Shown one piece after another: positions 35,155 through 46,949 of a DNA stretch of 64,000 bases (within the stretch, counting starts at the first letter, position 1; every line of letters starts with the position of its first letter). The stretch lies in assembly GCF_030272615.1 (NCBI RefSeq), contig NC_081412.1, positions 541,092,335-541,156,334 on the forward strand. The letters are read 5' to 3'. The notes beneath the pieces were generated by a model. The model was not told the DNA's origin. It was given only the letters and a program-made list of their open reading frames with translations, and made no database searches. The translations under genes were made by a program, and so were the position numbers. Source of the DNA: Cryptomeria japonica. Lineage: Eukaryota > Streptophyta > Pinopsida > Cupressales > Cupressaceae.

Positions 35155-36260
35155 AGGCAAATTCACTCCCATAAATTATATATCAATCAAAAGGGACTCA
35201 ATTCTCCTTGATAATGCATCAATTTGTATTCATGGATATTTTCTCCACCTTCTATGATAAAGTATCTACCTTAACCTTGACTTTTTCTTTCGTTAAATGT
35301 TCAATATTGTTAGGAAATCAATGACCTCATTTTCTATATTATCAATGTCTAGAGATCTCCACATGTGATTGCATTATTTTTGTCACATGTAATAGGCCCT
35401 ACCTTAATGGAAAAAAAAAATGTAATAAATCACAAAATAAATTCAAATAGTCAAAAAATTACTTTAATTTTACATAAGCCTAGAACTCACTTACATATCT
35501 TTAAAAAAGGGTCCATCACCTAGAGGTCTAAAAGAATAAGATATATCACCATGCCCATTGAATTTGTGGATCCATTACTAATTTATTCTTATAATAAATC
35601 CAATTAAGCAAGTGGTCCCTCAACCATGAACCTATCATACCACATTAAATAAATTTATAATATCAAAACAAACTACCCAAAAAATTCTCTCTTACAAAAT
35701 ATAAAATATTTTAACATAAAACATATACAACATATTTGCAACTAAAAGCTATCACTCTTGTAGTTAATGTCCAGTCACATGCCATTTCTGTATTGAATGG
35801 CAGTTCTTTGAACGTTAAGGGACGTGCCTATTCTGGCTCCAAAACGACAGTACATATTGACTAAGATGCGTGTTAGTCGTGCGTTTTACACCATCGATTT
35901 TACAATAAACGGCTGCGATAGATTAACACATTGCTATCAGTTGTACAAAAGATCTGTTTTGAAACTAGAATAACCATGGCTACGGCTATTCTAGCTCCAA
36001 AACAGACCTGTCATACAACGTGTTAGTGATAGGTTAGTCAATCGCAGCTATTAACTGCAAAATCGACGGTGTAAAACGCGCGACTAACATGCGTGTTAGT
36101 CAATCTGTACTGTCTTTTTGAAACCAAAATAGACGCGTCCAATAACCACAACCAACGTTAAGAAGTGCCACCAAAAAAGAACACAACCCATAATATTAAA
36201 AAGGTGTCATGACATAAGGGCATTACTAGCAAACAAATATCTTTGACCTGTAGGACGCCG
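35155..36260. repeat. Duplicated UGT-locus spacer B, copy 2, promoter-proximal to the intact UGT
   Basis: Aligns with 12,150-13,180 (with the MITE at 35,820-36,152 absent there) and in its first part with 46,065-46,330. Its right end, CATGACATAAGGGCATTACTAGC, lies about 150 bp upstream of the UGT start codon, so the intact gene's promoter is at least partly made of this repeated spacer. Confidence 0.7.
35820..36152. mobile_element. MITE inverted dimer, 9-bp target duplication
   Basis: Two copies of the 150-160-bp unit seen at 20,730 are joined tail to tail: 35,820 to about 35,980 forward and about 35,981-36,139 reverse. The arms agree over almost their whole length (GGACGTG/GCGTCTATT...; TTACACC(A/G)TCGATTTT; CTGCGAT(A/T)GA). 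AACGTTAAG occurs on both sides (35,811-35,819 and 36,153-36,161), with 13 extra bases (AATAACCACAACC) between the right arm and the right target copy. The homologous spacer at 13,056-13,064 has a single AATGATAAG and no insert. Position is about 220-550 bp upstream of the intact UGT start. Confidence 0.85.
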
Positions 36261-36370
36261 CACCTGTGTGATGTCATTTGTCAGTGTAAATCAGTCGTCT
36301 TTATTCATCTTGATAAGGGATTCAAGTTCCTTTCATTGTAGACCAGTAAATTGAATTTGCTTTCGGAGCA

Positions 36371-37783
36371 ATGGCTGGAGATGGAAATGGTGCGAGAATG
36401 CGAGTAGTGGTGGTGCCACTCCCTGCACAGGGGCACCTCAATCAGCTCCTTCATTTCTCCAGAGCTATCGCCCAACGGGGAGCAAGTGTATCGTTCGTGG
36501 CCACCTCCACCCATATTCACCAAGTCCGCCGCCGTGTTCAGGGATGGGAGCTTCACAACTTCGACATTCGTTTCGAGGAATGGCCCATGCCTCATCTCTC
36601 AGACGGAGAAATTGATGCTCAGAGTACTCATATGTTTCCACTTCACTTGATTCCTCTGTTTGAAGCCATGGAGAATCAGCTAGGGTCTCATTTGGAGCAG
36701 CTACTGTGCACTATCCGCTCCCAGAACAATAATAGAGTGGTTATAGTCCACGACTCGGTTATGGGATGGATTCAGACTGTGGCTACCAAATATTCAATCC
36801 CTGCCTATGCGTTCAGGCCCACTGGCGCTTATTTCTACCTGTGGATGAAGCGGGTATCTGATGAGACAATGGGCGTGTCCCCTGTTAGCATATCATTGAA
36901 GCGTTGCCTTCCTGAAAGATATATAAAATATTCGAAGCATCAAATGTCACTTTTAGGTTCTGCGAAGGGACAGATCATAAACACATTCAACGCACTGGAA
37001 TCACAGTTCATTCACCAGGGAAGAGAAGAACTAGTCTTCGGCGGGAAGCCTGTGTGGAGTGTGGGTCCTCTTCTTCCGCAGGCCTTCTTCAATGACGAAC
37101 GGCGGTTGCGATTACAGGCGGACACAGAGTGCATGAGATGGTTAGATACACAGGCCCCAGCGTCCGTTCTATACGTTTCATTCGGAAGTGTATCTTCTCT
37201 TTCGGTCACACAGATCCGAGAACTGGCTGACGGATTGGAACGCAGCGGGCAGCATTTCTTGTGGGTGCTCAGGATTTCCGACGGGGCCGATTCCTCGACA
37301 GAAGCTCAGTTCGATTCGGCTTGCAAGTTTTTGGAACAAGGGTACGAGAGGCGTTTAGAGGGACGGGGTTTTATTGCGAGGAATTGGGCACCGCAGCTTG
37401 ACATCCTGTTACATAAGTCGACTGGTGGGTTTTTAACGCACTGCGGTTGGAATTCGACATTAGAGAGCATCAGCGCCGGAGTGGGTATGCTGACCTGGCC
37501 TCTACATTCCGACCAGTTTGCCAATTCGGCTCTGATCACACGGGAGTTGAAAGCGGGCGTGGAAGTTAAAGAATGGGAAAATGCATATGAAAATGAGATG
37601 GTGAGTGCAGAAGAGGTTGAGAAAGCAGTGAAACGGTTGATGACAAGTGAGGAGGGAATGCGAGTAAGAAAGAGGGCGCAGGAATTGAGAGGCGAGGCTC
37701 GTAAGGCCGTAGGCGATGGAGGGTCTTCGTGGAAGGATATGGATTCTCTTCTGCATCACTTCTGTCAATCCTTTTCAGATTAG
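36371..37783 (+). CDS. UDP-glycosyltransferase, zeatin O-glucosyltransferase-like
   Basis: Intact intronless ORF of 470 residues, the usual length for plant family-1 glycosyltransferases. These cytosolic GT-B enzymes move sugar from a UDP-sugar to a small hydrophobic acceptor. The N-terminal acceptor domain has PLPAQGHLNQLL with His22 as catalytic base and Asp128 in VIVHDS as its likely partner. The C-terminal donor domain has VSFGS at 269-273 and a full 44-residue PSPG box at 339-382 (starts WAPQ, HCGWNS at 357-362, ends DQ; the final Gln382 favours UDP-glucose). Overall pattern (WLDTQAPASVLYVSFGS, RSGQHFLWVLR) is closest to zeatin O-glucosyltransferases and relatives, but the acceptor cannot be read from sequence. 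The start is chosen because ATG sits in a plant-like context (AGCAATGGCT) and is shared with the pseudogene at 34,031. No TATA box is certain; AATATTAAAAAGG at about 36,193 is a candidate far upstream. Confidence 0.93.
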   Translation: MAGDGNGARMRVVVVPLPAQGHLNQLLHFSRAIAQRGASVSFVATSTHIHQVRRRVQGWELHNFDIRFEEWPMPHLSDGEIDAQSTHMFPLHLIPLFEAMENQLGSHLEQLLCTIRSQNNNRVVIVHDSVMGWIQTVATKYSIPAYAFRPTGAYFYLWMKRVSDETMGVSPVSISLKRCLPERYIKYSKHQMSLLGSAKGQIINTFNALESQFIHQGREELVFGGKPVWSVGPLLPQAFFNDERRLRLQADTECMRWLDTQAPASVLYVSFGSVSSLSVTQIRELADGLERSGQHFLWVLRISDGADSSTEAQFDSACKFLEQGYERRLEGRGFIARNWAPQLDILLHKSTGGFLTHCGWNSTLESISAGVGMLTWPLHSDQFANSALITRELKAGVEVKEWENAYENEMVSAEEVEKAVKRLMTSEEGMRVRKRAQELRGEARKAVGDGGSSWKDMDSLLHHFCQSFSD

Positions 37784-37883
37784 GCCAATGGGTTGTGCGT
37801 ACAGGGTGGACGTGAAAGCTTGTTTAGTCTATTTTTAAACGCAGATCTGTGTAGTAGAGAAAGCCGTACGTTGCCATTGTTTT

Positions 37884-37909
37884 TATATATATATATATAT
37901 ATATATATT
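37884..37909. repeat. (TA)n microsatellite
   Basis: Thirteen TA units in the 3' flank of the intact UGT, about 100 bp after the stop codon. Confidence 0.9.
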
Positions 37910-38880
37910 ATTATGTCTAGAGGCATCTACAATGATATCAAATGTCTCTAAACAAAAATTCAATTTTGAAACAATTTGACATGCAAATGACGGGTAAATG
38001 CATGAAATATGTCATCTTTAAGTTTTTGTGGAGGTGTTTTTTAATTACTTGTAATAAAATAGAACCCTCGCCACTTGTCTCCAACTATATGAAACCGTTA
38101 CATTCAAATGATAGTGGAAGAGTGCCATAATATTTAAAAGGGAACAACCAATCGTCTTATATTATAAGATTTCTCTCGGCATAATTTATCTATATTTTTG
38201 TAAATATAGATATACTAGTATAATTATTAGATGTAAGATATAATAAAATGACTATAATTATTTATGTTTATTAATGATTTGATAAAAAAATTATGGATGT
38301 GATAACTTGAAAAATTATAAGAAAGAAATGATTGTGAATTAATTTTAATGTATTAACATTAATTTTCATACTTTGACAGTATAGAAAGACAAAAAAAATG
38401 TTATTAAAGAATTAATATAATCTCCTCTCTCAAACATGAATGTGTTTTGTTATTCTATTCTCTACTTCTCCCTTGGACTCACTAGTAAGTTTGCTTTAGA
38501 AAATATTATTGCCACATATTATCATTCCATTTTCATTGCGCCCAAGCTTGCTATTAATACACTTCATCAACTTTTTGAATCTATTTTTGAGAATTGGGGT
38601 TTGCAAATTCACTTATCAAAAAATTAGTGAATTATGCAACTTAGAGAAGAAACCACATGAACATTCTTGATAGATTCATTTTCATGAGCTAACATAACTC
38701 AAGTGTTATTTCAAAAAATAAACATAAATATAAAAAATATCTAGTTAATAAATGAGATATAGGTTTAGAAAATGAAATCTTTAAAAAAAAATTCAGTGAT
38801 TTAATAAGTACTGCATTGGTTGCATGATAAAAAAATTCCTAATATCAAGTTATTAAAAAACAACAAGAGACGAGAAACTA
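37910..38880. other. AT-rich spacer, nothing recognised
   Basis: Only short low-complexity open frames (for example 38,436-38,627, resembling nothing I recognise). Confidence 0.45.
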
Positions 38881-39340
38881 GACTCGCTTCCTTTGTGCTA
38901 AGTGGTTGATCAAAGCTATTGAAGGGTTTGAAGCTTGGGAGATTCATTGAGGAAAGCTACCCTTATGAAAATAGTTTTAGAATGACATCATTTTCCATTT
39001 CCTTCTCATTTTTTTTACCCTTGATAATAATTAATGGCCCACTTGTAGTTCAAAGTATTTTAAAATATTTTCAATATGTAAAGCCATTCATCAAGTTGGT
39101 TAAAAATGGTTTTAAGACTAGTCTGTCCTTCAATAACAAGATTTTTAGCAATGTCTTATTATTAATTACTCCAAGGTACCTTTAACTCAAATTGTTGGGA
39201 TAAAAGCACTAGGGATTTATAGGAAATCTAGTTGTAGGATAAGGGATCTTGTCTCTTCTTAAGATTAGGTTCCTTGGACAATTTACAATTTTTTATTTTT
39301 ATTTTTCAATTATGATTTAGCTTCTATTAAAATAATTTAG
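38880..39340 (+). pseudogene. Probable LINE ORF2 C-terminal fragment
   Basis: Plus-strand frames give pieces such as KWxIKAIEG, NxFRMTSFSI, VKPFIKLVKNGFKTSLSFN and, later, VPLTQIVGIKALGI, which resemble the Trp- and Lys-rich region after the reverse transcriptase of plant LINE ORF2. Very decayed, with stops and frame changes throughout. It is on the opposite strand to the LINE at 24-32 kb, so it is a separate insertion. Confidence 0.35.
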
Positions 39341-39949
39341 AAACTCATCCCAACAGTGTTACCCAAGCTCAGGCTTCAGCCTCATGTGCTTAGTGCAAAT
39401 ATTGGTATTGAAATAAATATACAACATGTTGTAATTTCACTCTTGGATTGCTCTATTTAATGCTTAGTTATTCCTCTTTAGCTATTTCTCAGATTAATAA
39501 ATACTTAGGCTTTCTCTCTTCTCTTTGTGCACACAGACTTTTATAGTCCAAAATTTTTGGCAATACAAGTTTGAGCCTATGATGATCAAAATTGACTCAA
39601 GAACCACTAGAATGAGCCAAAATCTAGGTAACATGATGATTGGATCATTTCTAAGAGGCATCTAGTAAGTCACTCATACTCTAATAGAAAAAGGAAATTG
39701 AGTGGTAGCTACAATAAGGGCTCATTCACTCTAGACAAAAGTAGATTGTCATGGAAGGTAACAATTGTTTTGTGATTTATTGTATTTTATTTATAGATTT
39801 GAATGGGATGATGGTGGATGGTTTGATTAGTGTTTGTGATAATAATCTAATACAATCACATGGCTAACTCTCATAGAAAGTCACAATTTTTGTTACATAT
39901 GAAAGGAAGCCAAGCGCATATTAAATGGTTCCAAATGCTAAATCTAACA

Positions 39950-40330
39950 GCAAAGTGAATGCAAAATTTTCTTACAAACCCTTAAATACTTTAGACTTGA
40001 TAAACACATACAAAATCATATCTAAAAAAATAGACTCATAACATTAGATTTAGGTGGGAAAACCCTTTCGAGAAAAACCCACACTCTAAAATCTAGATTC
40101 AATTGTATTATCAACTACACCAATCCTTACAAGACAATGTACAAAGATAATGCTTTTTAGGAGTAGCTACAACAATAGAGAATTCAAGAGCAATTTTGGT
40201 AGTGTAACAACACCTTAGAAAATAATCAACCTATTTCATAAAATCAACTAAAACAAGACAATATAGATATAGCTCAACACAAAGAGGTATGTTTCCATGG
40301 TTTTTGAAAACCATCTTCAATGACTAATAG
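39950..40330 (-). repeat. Probable LTR fragment, antisense
   Basis: On the minus strand, TTAGAGTGTGGGTTTTTCTC followed by GAAAGGGTTTTCCCACC (40,046-40,090) is a pattern common in the transcribed part of plant Copia LTRs. Boundaries cannot be set. Confidence 0.4.
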
Positions 40331-40339
40331 GTGATTTGT

Positions 40340-41960
40340 TTCATATAGAACATCTTGCTAATCCCATGACATGTTGCACATAGCAACTTCCATGGAAAAA
40401 ATGCCTATATCATCCATAAAAAAACATCTTGTTAAATGCAATGTAAGTAAAACATTGAAGTTACCATGATCAACAATAAGTGCCTTCCTTAACTCACACC
40501 ACTTGTCAAAAGTGAACTCAAAACATAAATGCCATCCACCTAAAAGTAATTCTTCCATGTAACTAGTAACCATCATAGTCATAATAGAAATTAATCATCA
40601 TACAAAAATGAAAAAAACAAAGGGAAATTGGGGAGGGGATCCCATGATGGGACCCATAGGAGGTGTAAATTGGACTAGTTATAATTTATGATGTTACACT
40701 AACCAACTAAGCACTTTAGAATATCATTTCGAAGGTGGTAGGCCTTTCACAACTCATTAAATTTGTCAGAAGTTCCTCATAAAACTTAGAATTGGGGAGG
40801 TTTTGAAGAGCTAATTGATCCATAGAATCAACATTATTACTCTCATCTTCTTGAGAAGGGGATGTGGCTAATAGAGGATTTTATAGACGAGGGTAACTAG
40901 GTAGACCCAAAGTCATTATCATAAATAGTAATATCTCAGGGGTCCTTAAAGGTGGAAATTTACTTTTTAGAGGAGACAAGGGACTTGGTAGTTAGGTATT
41001 TTACTGTAGTAGAATGTGGCAGATTGGAACAAGAAATGTTCTCCATCTTTTGGGGACTATTTAAATCCAAGGAAGAGAGGTTACCAATGTCCTTAACAAA
41101 GTAGGTAAGGTTATTTCTCATAATGAGTGATGGATTGGTTATGTGAGGGTAAGAGGAAAGCACCATAGTTAGAGCTAAATTGAACCAGTAAAAATGATAA
41201 ATAAGAATCTAGTGAAGGTGTGTAGACTTGAAATTGGCCAGAACCACATTCCTAGATTGCTCTAATGGGGACTAAATCTGCAATGAAAATTTTACTTTTG
41301 TATTGTACATAAAATAATTAACCATAGATAATAGTTGGGAATAAAATCTTTTGAAACGACCATCCAAAGTAACATACCTTATAAGAACCTTAACTATAAT
41401 CTTCCAAACCCTTGAGAGATCCTCACATTTAAACCTATTTTTTAGATGACTAGCATTTTCCTACCTCTTCAAAAATTATTTTAATTTTATCTTCATAGTT
41501 TCCTTTAGGTTTCCTAGGGAAAGTAGCTCCCTCAAGAGGAAGCCTAGTAGTAGTCATCAATATGAGCTCAATAGTAACATTGAATGAGACACCCCTAATA
41601 TCAGCCAACCCATCATTATAGGAATAAGAAAACTTAGTCAATAGAATAGGGTCATCACTAGTCATAGCTTTAATATAAGAGAAAAAATTACGTTTGTAGT
41701 GGATGGACTAGACCTCCTAATTGTTCTTTAGATTCTCACAATTGTTGGGCTCCACCTAAGTAGAGGTCTCCTCCCATGTCTAGAGTACTACTAATGTTTG
41801 GATAGCTTAGAGGTATGGATAAAGTTGTGGATTAACATTTAATATGGTTGTTATTTCTAATCATGTTGATTTTTAATTTGATAGTAACTTTCGACCTTTT
41901 TCATCACTTGAAATGGATGCTTCTGTTCTTTGGATTTGTGCATATTCAACTTAGTTTGTT
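40340..41960 (-). mobile_element. Decayed antisense ORF region, probably the interior of an LTR element
   Basis: Minus-strand open pieces at 40,358-40,582, 40,960-41,166 and 41,450-41,665 have normal amino-acid composition. The last includes YNDGLADIRGVSFNVTIELI then TRLPLEGATFPRKPK. I do not recognise the domain. Their position just upstream (in the antisense direction) of the LTR-like stretch at 39,950-40,330 suggests an ORF near the 3' end of an LTR element, like the arrangement at 1-3,745. Fossil with many breaks. Confidence 0.35.
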
Positions 41961-42340
41961 CCTTTTCTTAGACATAAGTTGCATGTTGGAGGATGAGAAG
42001 ATTTCTCTCTTGACATGGTGCTCACATTGAGTGTTATTTCAAGTATCTTGATAGAGAACAAGACCATGTTTGAGATTTATCTGGTTCTATAGATGTCTAT
42101 GATGATATATTTGATTCATTGGCCTCTATTTAATATATACAACAAATGATAGAATGTTAGAAATGGGTTTTGTACACCTTGCATAGAAAGGAATTATTTA
42201 CATATTTATTGATGTATTTAGCCACATTAAATATTTATTTGTAGCCACTTGTAAAGTTATATGTGAAATTGGTTTATATATTTTATGTGTGGGTTGCATA
42301 CAAAAAAAAAATTCATATTAGAAAACTTCATAAAAAAAAA

Positions 42341-43675
42341 TGTTGGGTTATTGATTTTATTTACCACTTGGTTGTTTTGTATGAGCTTGAATATATAAAA
42401 CAAGTACATATTTAATGGTTGGTGTTCACTAGGTGGTTTTTTGGCTATTTGGTTAAGTTGTCATTTGTATCCGTAGCATCCTCAATTGCACTCCCTTACA
42501 ATTTGGTCCACATTTGGGCCATCATCTTAGCGTTCATGCCCCTAAGTTGGACTAGGACCTAATTCTGCTCATACCATTCAAATATAGCATCTTTTTCTCT
42601 CTACAAATCACATGGCCTCTTGGTTCCGACCCTTAAATGGGGTAGGACTAGGGCATGGCACCTTGGTCTTCAATGGGACCAAGGCATGGATCCTTGGTCC
42701 TCTCAATTGGGACCTTAATTTGGCCCCAATTAATGGTCACCAAGAATTAGCAGGAATGTAATCTTCATGTTGGCTTATGTCAGAAAATTAAGATGTTTTT
42801 CAACAGGTAAGTATAAAAGGGCGTCCATCCCTCTCACTTTAAGATATACGGGAGAATCATAAGGTGTCCAATCAATTTGTATTCAAGTAATCTATCATTC
42901 AAGCATTGAAGTATTCATCATCAAGCATTTCTAGAGGTCTTCAAGGTTGTATATTCTTCATTCATCCATTTTGGAGCAACATTACATCATTCATATGCAA
43001 GCATGTGTGTGTGATTAGTGTTTTATCTTGTTCATGCCATTTCATACAACATATGTGGTTACATTAAAGAAGCAAAGCATCATTATTAGTCATTATAGAT
43101 CTGAGGTACATATCTTTTCATTATTTATTTCAGTATTTGAAATATTTCATTCAAGGTTAATTCCTAAACCGGGGTTTGACTTAGGCAAACCCCTATTCAC
43201 AACCTATTTCCCCTTCTTGCCATGTGTAGGAAACAGATACAGAGTTGCGATCTTTAGAATAAGAATTATTTATAGTGATGAATTGATCTCTCATTGGAGT
43301 CTGAAAAGTTCGGAGGGCCAGGGCGACCACCACCATGGTCTCAACATTTAGGAGCTCTTTTAGGGAGCAAATTCAAATCTACTTACATTGCTCAGATCCA
43401 CGTTCGTGGCTCAATCTTGCAACTATAGCTTGATGTTTTCGCATATTCACCTTCATTTCAACACATTTACCCTAATTTCAACAATTCAATTTACAAAAGA
43501 GGTTAAATCATAAAAACTCCAATCCAATCAGAATTCTCAGTCCTAATCCTTGTTGGTTCGTGACTAGATCTATTGTATTGGACCCTTGTTTTGAATGTAA
43601 TTGGTCCCCAAGCAATAAAATTAGTAGTTTCTTCCTTCTATGGTGAGAACCCTAATTTTATTTCACCCATTACAG
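42341..43675 (+). repeat. Probable solo or isolated LTR of a Gypsy-type element
   Basis: The region looks like an LTR: TGTTGGGTTATTG at its start, a TATA-like TAAGTATAAAAGGG at about 42,810, then a transcribed CA/TT-rich part with repeated TCATTCAAGCATT-like words, and an end near TTTCACCCATTACA. It is followed by no gag or primer site that I can recognise, and no target duplication is evident. Boundaries are tentative. The open frame at 43,028-43,351 inside it is not supported as a gene. Confidence 0.45.
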
Positions 43676-44125
43676 TATCGATCTCTTGTGTTGGGTGCAT
43701 ATGTAAAGAATAGATTGGCACATGTAGATACATGCTTGGACAAATGGAGGATGCATTGGAGAAGCTTGATGTTTAAGAAAAATTTAATGGAGAGTTCGTA
43801 AGTTTATTGTAATGTTTTCAATGCCAGATATATATTAAAATATGAATTCTTTGGGAAGCTTGGCTTTATATTCTTAAGAGTTTTCATAGCATATTCTTGC
43901 GTGATATAGTAGCAGGTGTTCGATTTTTCAATTATGATTATTTTATAAGCTTGTACACATTTGGCTGTCATGAATTTATCAAGGCTTGATAATTTTCCTA
44001 TATCACCCCATCACTATAATGTTGATAATAACACCAAATTGTACGCAAAACTCCTTATGGACCACCTAAGCTTAGTATAAGCATGATGCCTAGGCGTATA
44101 TAAACTCTTTTATCTTTCTGTTTAA
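43676..44125. other. Spacer, nothing recognised
   Basis: No gene-like ORF or repeat boundary. Confidence 0.4.
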
Positions 44126-44525
44126 AATAACTATCAACAGGAGAACCATAGTATTCTAAATTATCACGGTGTTTACAGACCAGAAAGTGACCCCACAAAA
44201 CGATCGAGTTTATAAAGTGGTGAATATATTGCAGATCAGGTTGGACAACGAACATTTAACCAATAAAAATCTTTTCATGAGCTTGACGAGGATTGATTAT
44301 GGAGAGATTATTTTATGCACTACATTCGCCATCAGTGCAATAGGTGAAACCTGTTCTTCACCAGCCCATCGACAATAAAACATTTTTTTACTTGTTTTAG
44401 TTATGATGGTGGCCCTCTCGCCTGCCTCCATTATTGGAAATGGAAATGCTCTTTCATAGACAGTGAAGTCATTTTGTACTGTGTCAATAATGGTCATTTG
44501 TCCGTTGTGCTGCGTGCCCATCTAC
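44126..44525. repeat. Unidentified duplicated segment, copy 1
   Basis: Matches 48,510-48,770 in the same orientation: AACAGGAGAACC, ATTATCACGGTGTTTACAGACCAGAAAGTG, then CCAGCCCAT, TTTTAGTTATGATG and CATTTTGTACTGTGTCAATA. On the minus strand 44,297-44,521 is open for 74 codons (MGTQHNGQMTIIDTVQNDFT at its start) with higher GC than the surroundings, so it could be an old exon, but I recognise no family and the second copy is not open. Confidence 0.5.
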
Positions 44526-45539
44526 TACCTTTGAATTATTGTGCAACTACTCTGCACATAAGATTATGTTATTTTTTAACTACGGGGAATTATAAATTTT
44601 TAGAAGTTAAATATATTTTATATACAAGGTTTGTGATTTTCATGTTGGGAAGGATTTGATATTAATAGCTAGAAATTTAAAATGTGAAAATAGTTAGAAA
44701 TTTAAAATGTGAAAATATAATTGTATCTATAGGGATTTAATAATGTCTTTAAATTAAAATGTATTAGAAAAAATTGAATATTGTCTAAAGTATTTTAAAA
44801 TGAAGATATTATTAAAAAAATAAGTATATTCTATTGTAATTAAATGATGTGCAATTCGTTTGTTATAGCAATCATCATTCTTTTGTCTTTATTGTCGTTG
44901 ATAAGAGAGTTTGTTTTGTTAGATAAAACAAATTATTTCTTTTATTATATATATGAAAATTTGTGTAAGACTTTTGGATAGTTTTGATGACTAGATTTCT
45001 TTTTTAAAATAAATTAATTCAATGATACTTTTTGTTTAGATGTACAGTTTTTCACAATATTGTTGTATACTATATAAAAATAGAGATGACAATATTTATG
45101 TAATTCAATTATTGTTATAAGAAATTAATGTAAAATTATATCATTAATTATATGTTCTACAAAGTCAAAATCCACTACAAATCATTAGGGTCATGAACTA
45201 CCTTACAAAAATCTTGGTAAAAAATTCATAAATTTGTTTGGAGTTTTCCACTTCTTAAGAGTGAGATATTACACTTTGGAAATTTCTTTTCCATACAGCA
45301 TATACACTATTAAAAAAAAAAATTACTTTCAAATATTACGTTGTATAACATTTCAGATAAAAATAAAAACTTTACATGCTTTATTAAATTCATTTCTCAT
45401 AAAACAAATAATTTAACATTGACTCATTCATAATAGATTCCCTCAATGTATAAAAATTTATTTGCATCAAATTTATGTCCTTACTATCTTTTCCATCATA
45501 ATTGGAGCACAACTTCTTTTCCTTATTTATTGATATATA
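44526..45539. other. AT-rich spacer, nothing recognised
   Basis: Low-complexity A/T sequence, including a short direct repeat AAATTTAAAATGTGAAAATA at 44,675-44,720. Confidence 0.45.
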
Positions 45540-46660
45540 AATCTCATAGATTGAAGAAAGGATGATACAAGGGTCCTTTCATCTCCTTTGCTATAGAAAA
45601 GTCTTTCTTTCTATTAGCTAATAAAATAATTCTACCTACCTTTCCATAATAATTTTTTGGGACATAAAAGTTGGACAAAATATGCATACCTCATATTTTA
45701 TGTGGTTCACTTAATCTCAAGACACAATTCTTCAATATTTTCTCTATTATATTCTTCATTCTTAGTATTTTTAAAAAAAAATTGATGAGCATAATTACTA
45801 ACCATAGATTTTTAATAATGTTGTAAGTTGGCTAAACTAAATAGCCATAACATTGCCATCATAATGTGAATTGTGTTCCTCTTGGAAAAACAAAAATTCA
45901 GAACGTATACCGGCTCCTTCATCTTCTTTTTCTTCTTTTCTCATACTCAGTGATACCAAATAGATTGGAGTCAGCCACATAGCTATTTGGTTAATTATTC
46001 ATATTTAGATCTATGTGAAACATCATTTTCCTTTTGAAGTATCATTTTCTTTACCAATTCTTATTATGTAAATTCACTCCCTTATATTGCATATCACTCA
46101 CAAGGGATTCTCCTTGATAATACACTAATTTGAACTATCATGACTATCATCTTTGCATTCAATTATTTTTCTTCTCTTAAATGTGGAATATTATTTAAAC
46201 AATGAACTCATTTTGTATATAAATCCCTTTGTAGATATTTTCACATGTTGTTGCATTATTTTTTCCTCTTGTGGTAGGGCCCACTATGATGAAAAAATAT
46301 TTTGTAATAAATCACATAAAATAAATGTTAATCTTTTATAAAGAATTACTATAACTTGCATCAGCCTAGAACTCACATTATGTAAAAAATTCAAAAAACT
46401 TTCTCATGTGCAATCATATAGAAAAATTTAGGAGTTGCATATTTCAAAAAAGGTAGTTGTATGTACATTATAGGATGAAGCCAATAGCATCAAGATGTAG
46501 GAAGCAACATGAGTTTGGGAGTTACATCAATCAAAAGCAATATAGATCAATCCAAAACAATCTATATTAAAATCATTGATGATTACACAAATAATTTCAA
46601 GAAGAAAATAAATTAGGCAAATTTGTTGCTAATTTTATTGAGTTCTCTTAAACAATTTAA
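45540..46660. repeat. Duplicated UGT-locus spacer B, copy 3
   Basis: Aligns with 6,605-6,973 continued by 11,969-12,720, that is, with spacer B as it was before the Gypsy insertion. The join falls around 45,900-45,945. Its later part also matches 35,155-35,450. Confidence 0.7.
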
Positions 46661-46777
46661 ACTTGATAGATCAACTCTATATCTAGGGACATAATGTATA
46701 ACATATAAATGATCACATTCTATTTACATCTCATGTGAGTATAAGTAAAAGGATAATATATCACCCACACATAGTAT

Positions 46778-46947
46778 AGGTTGAGAAAGCAGTGAAACAA
46801 TTGATGACTAGTGAGGAGGGAATGTAAGTGAGAAAGAGGGTGTTGGAATTGAGAGGCGAGGCTCAAAAGGCTGTAGGTGATTGAGGGTCTTTGTGGAAGG
46901 ATGTGGATTTTCTTTTCCATCACTTTTCTCAATCATTTTCCGATTAG
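46778..46947 (+). pseudogene. UGT 3'-end remnant
   Basis: Corresponds to the last 55 or so codons of the intact UGT, from VEKAVK to the stop (ending HHFSQSFSD). Two in-frame stops are present, one at the Arg following EEGM and one at the GDGGSS position. It follows spacer B almost directly, with the N-terminal 400 codons missing. Flank D follows. Confidence 0.8.
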
Positions 46948-46949
46948 AT

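Noticed and set aside
37800-37816. GGGTGGACGTGAAAG after the UGT stop, similar to the MITE left end
   Set aside because: Only about 8 bases match and neither the internal MITE sequence nor a right end follows.
43028-43351. Plus-strand ORF of 107 codons
   Set aside because: Lies within an LTR-like region and shows no recognised domain.
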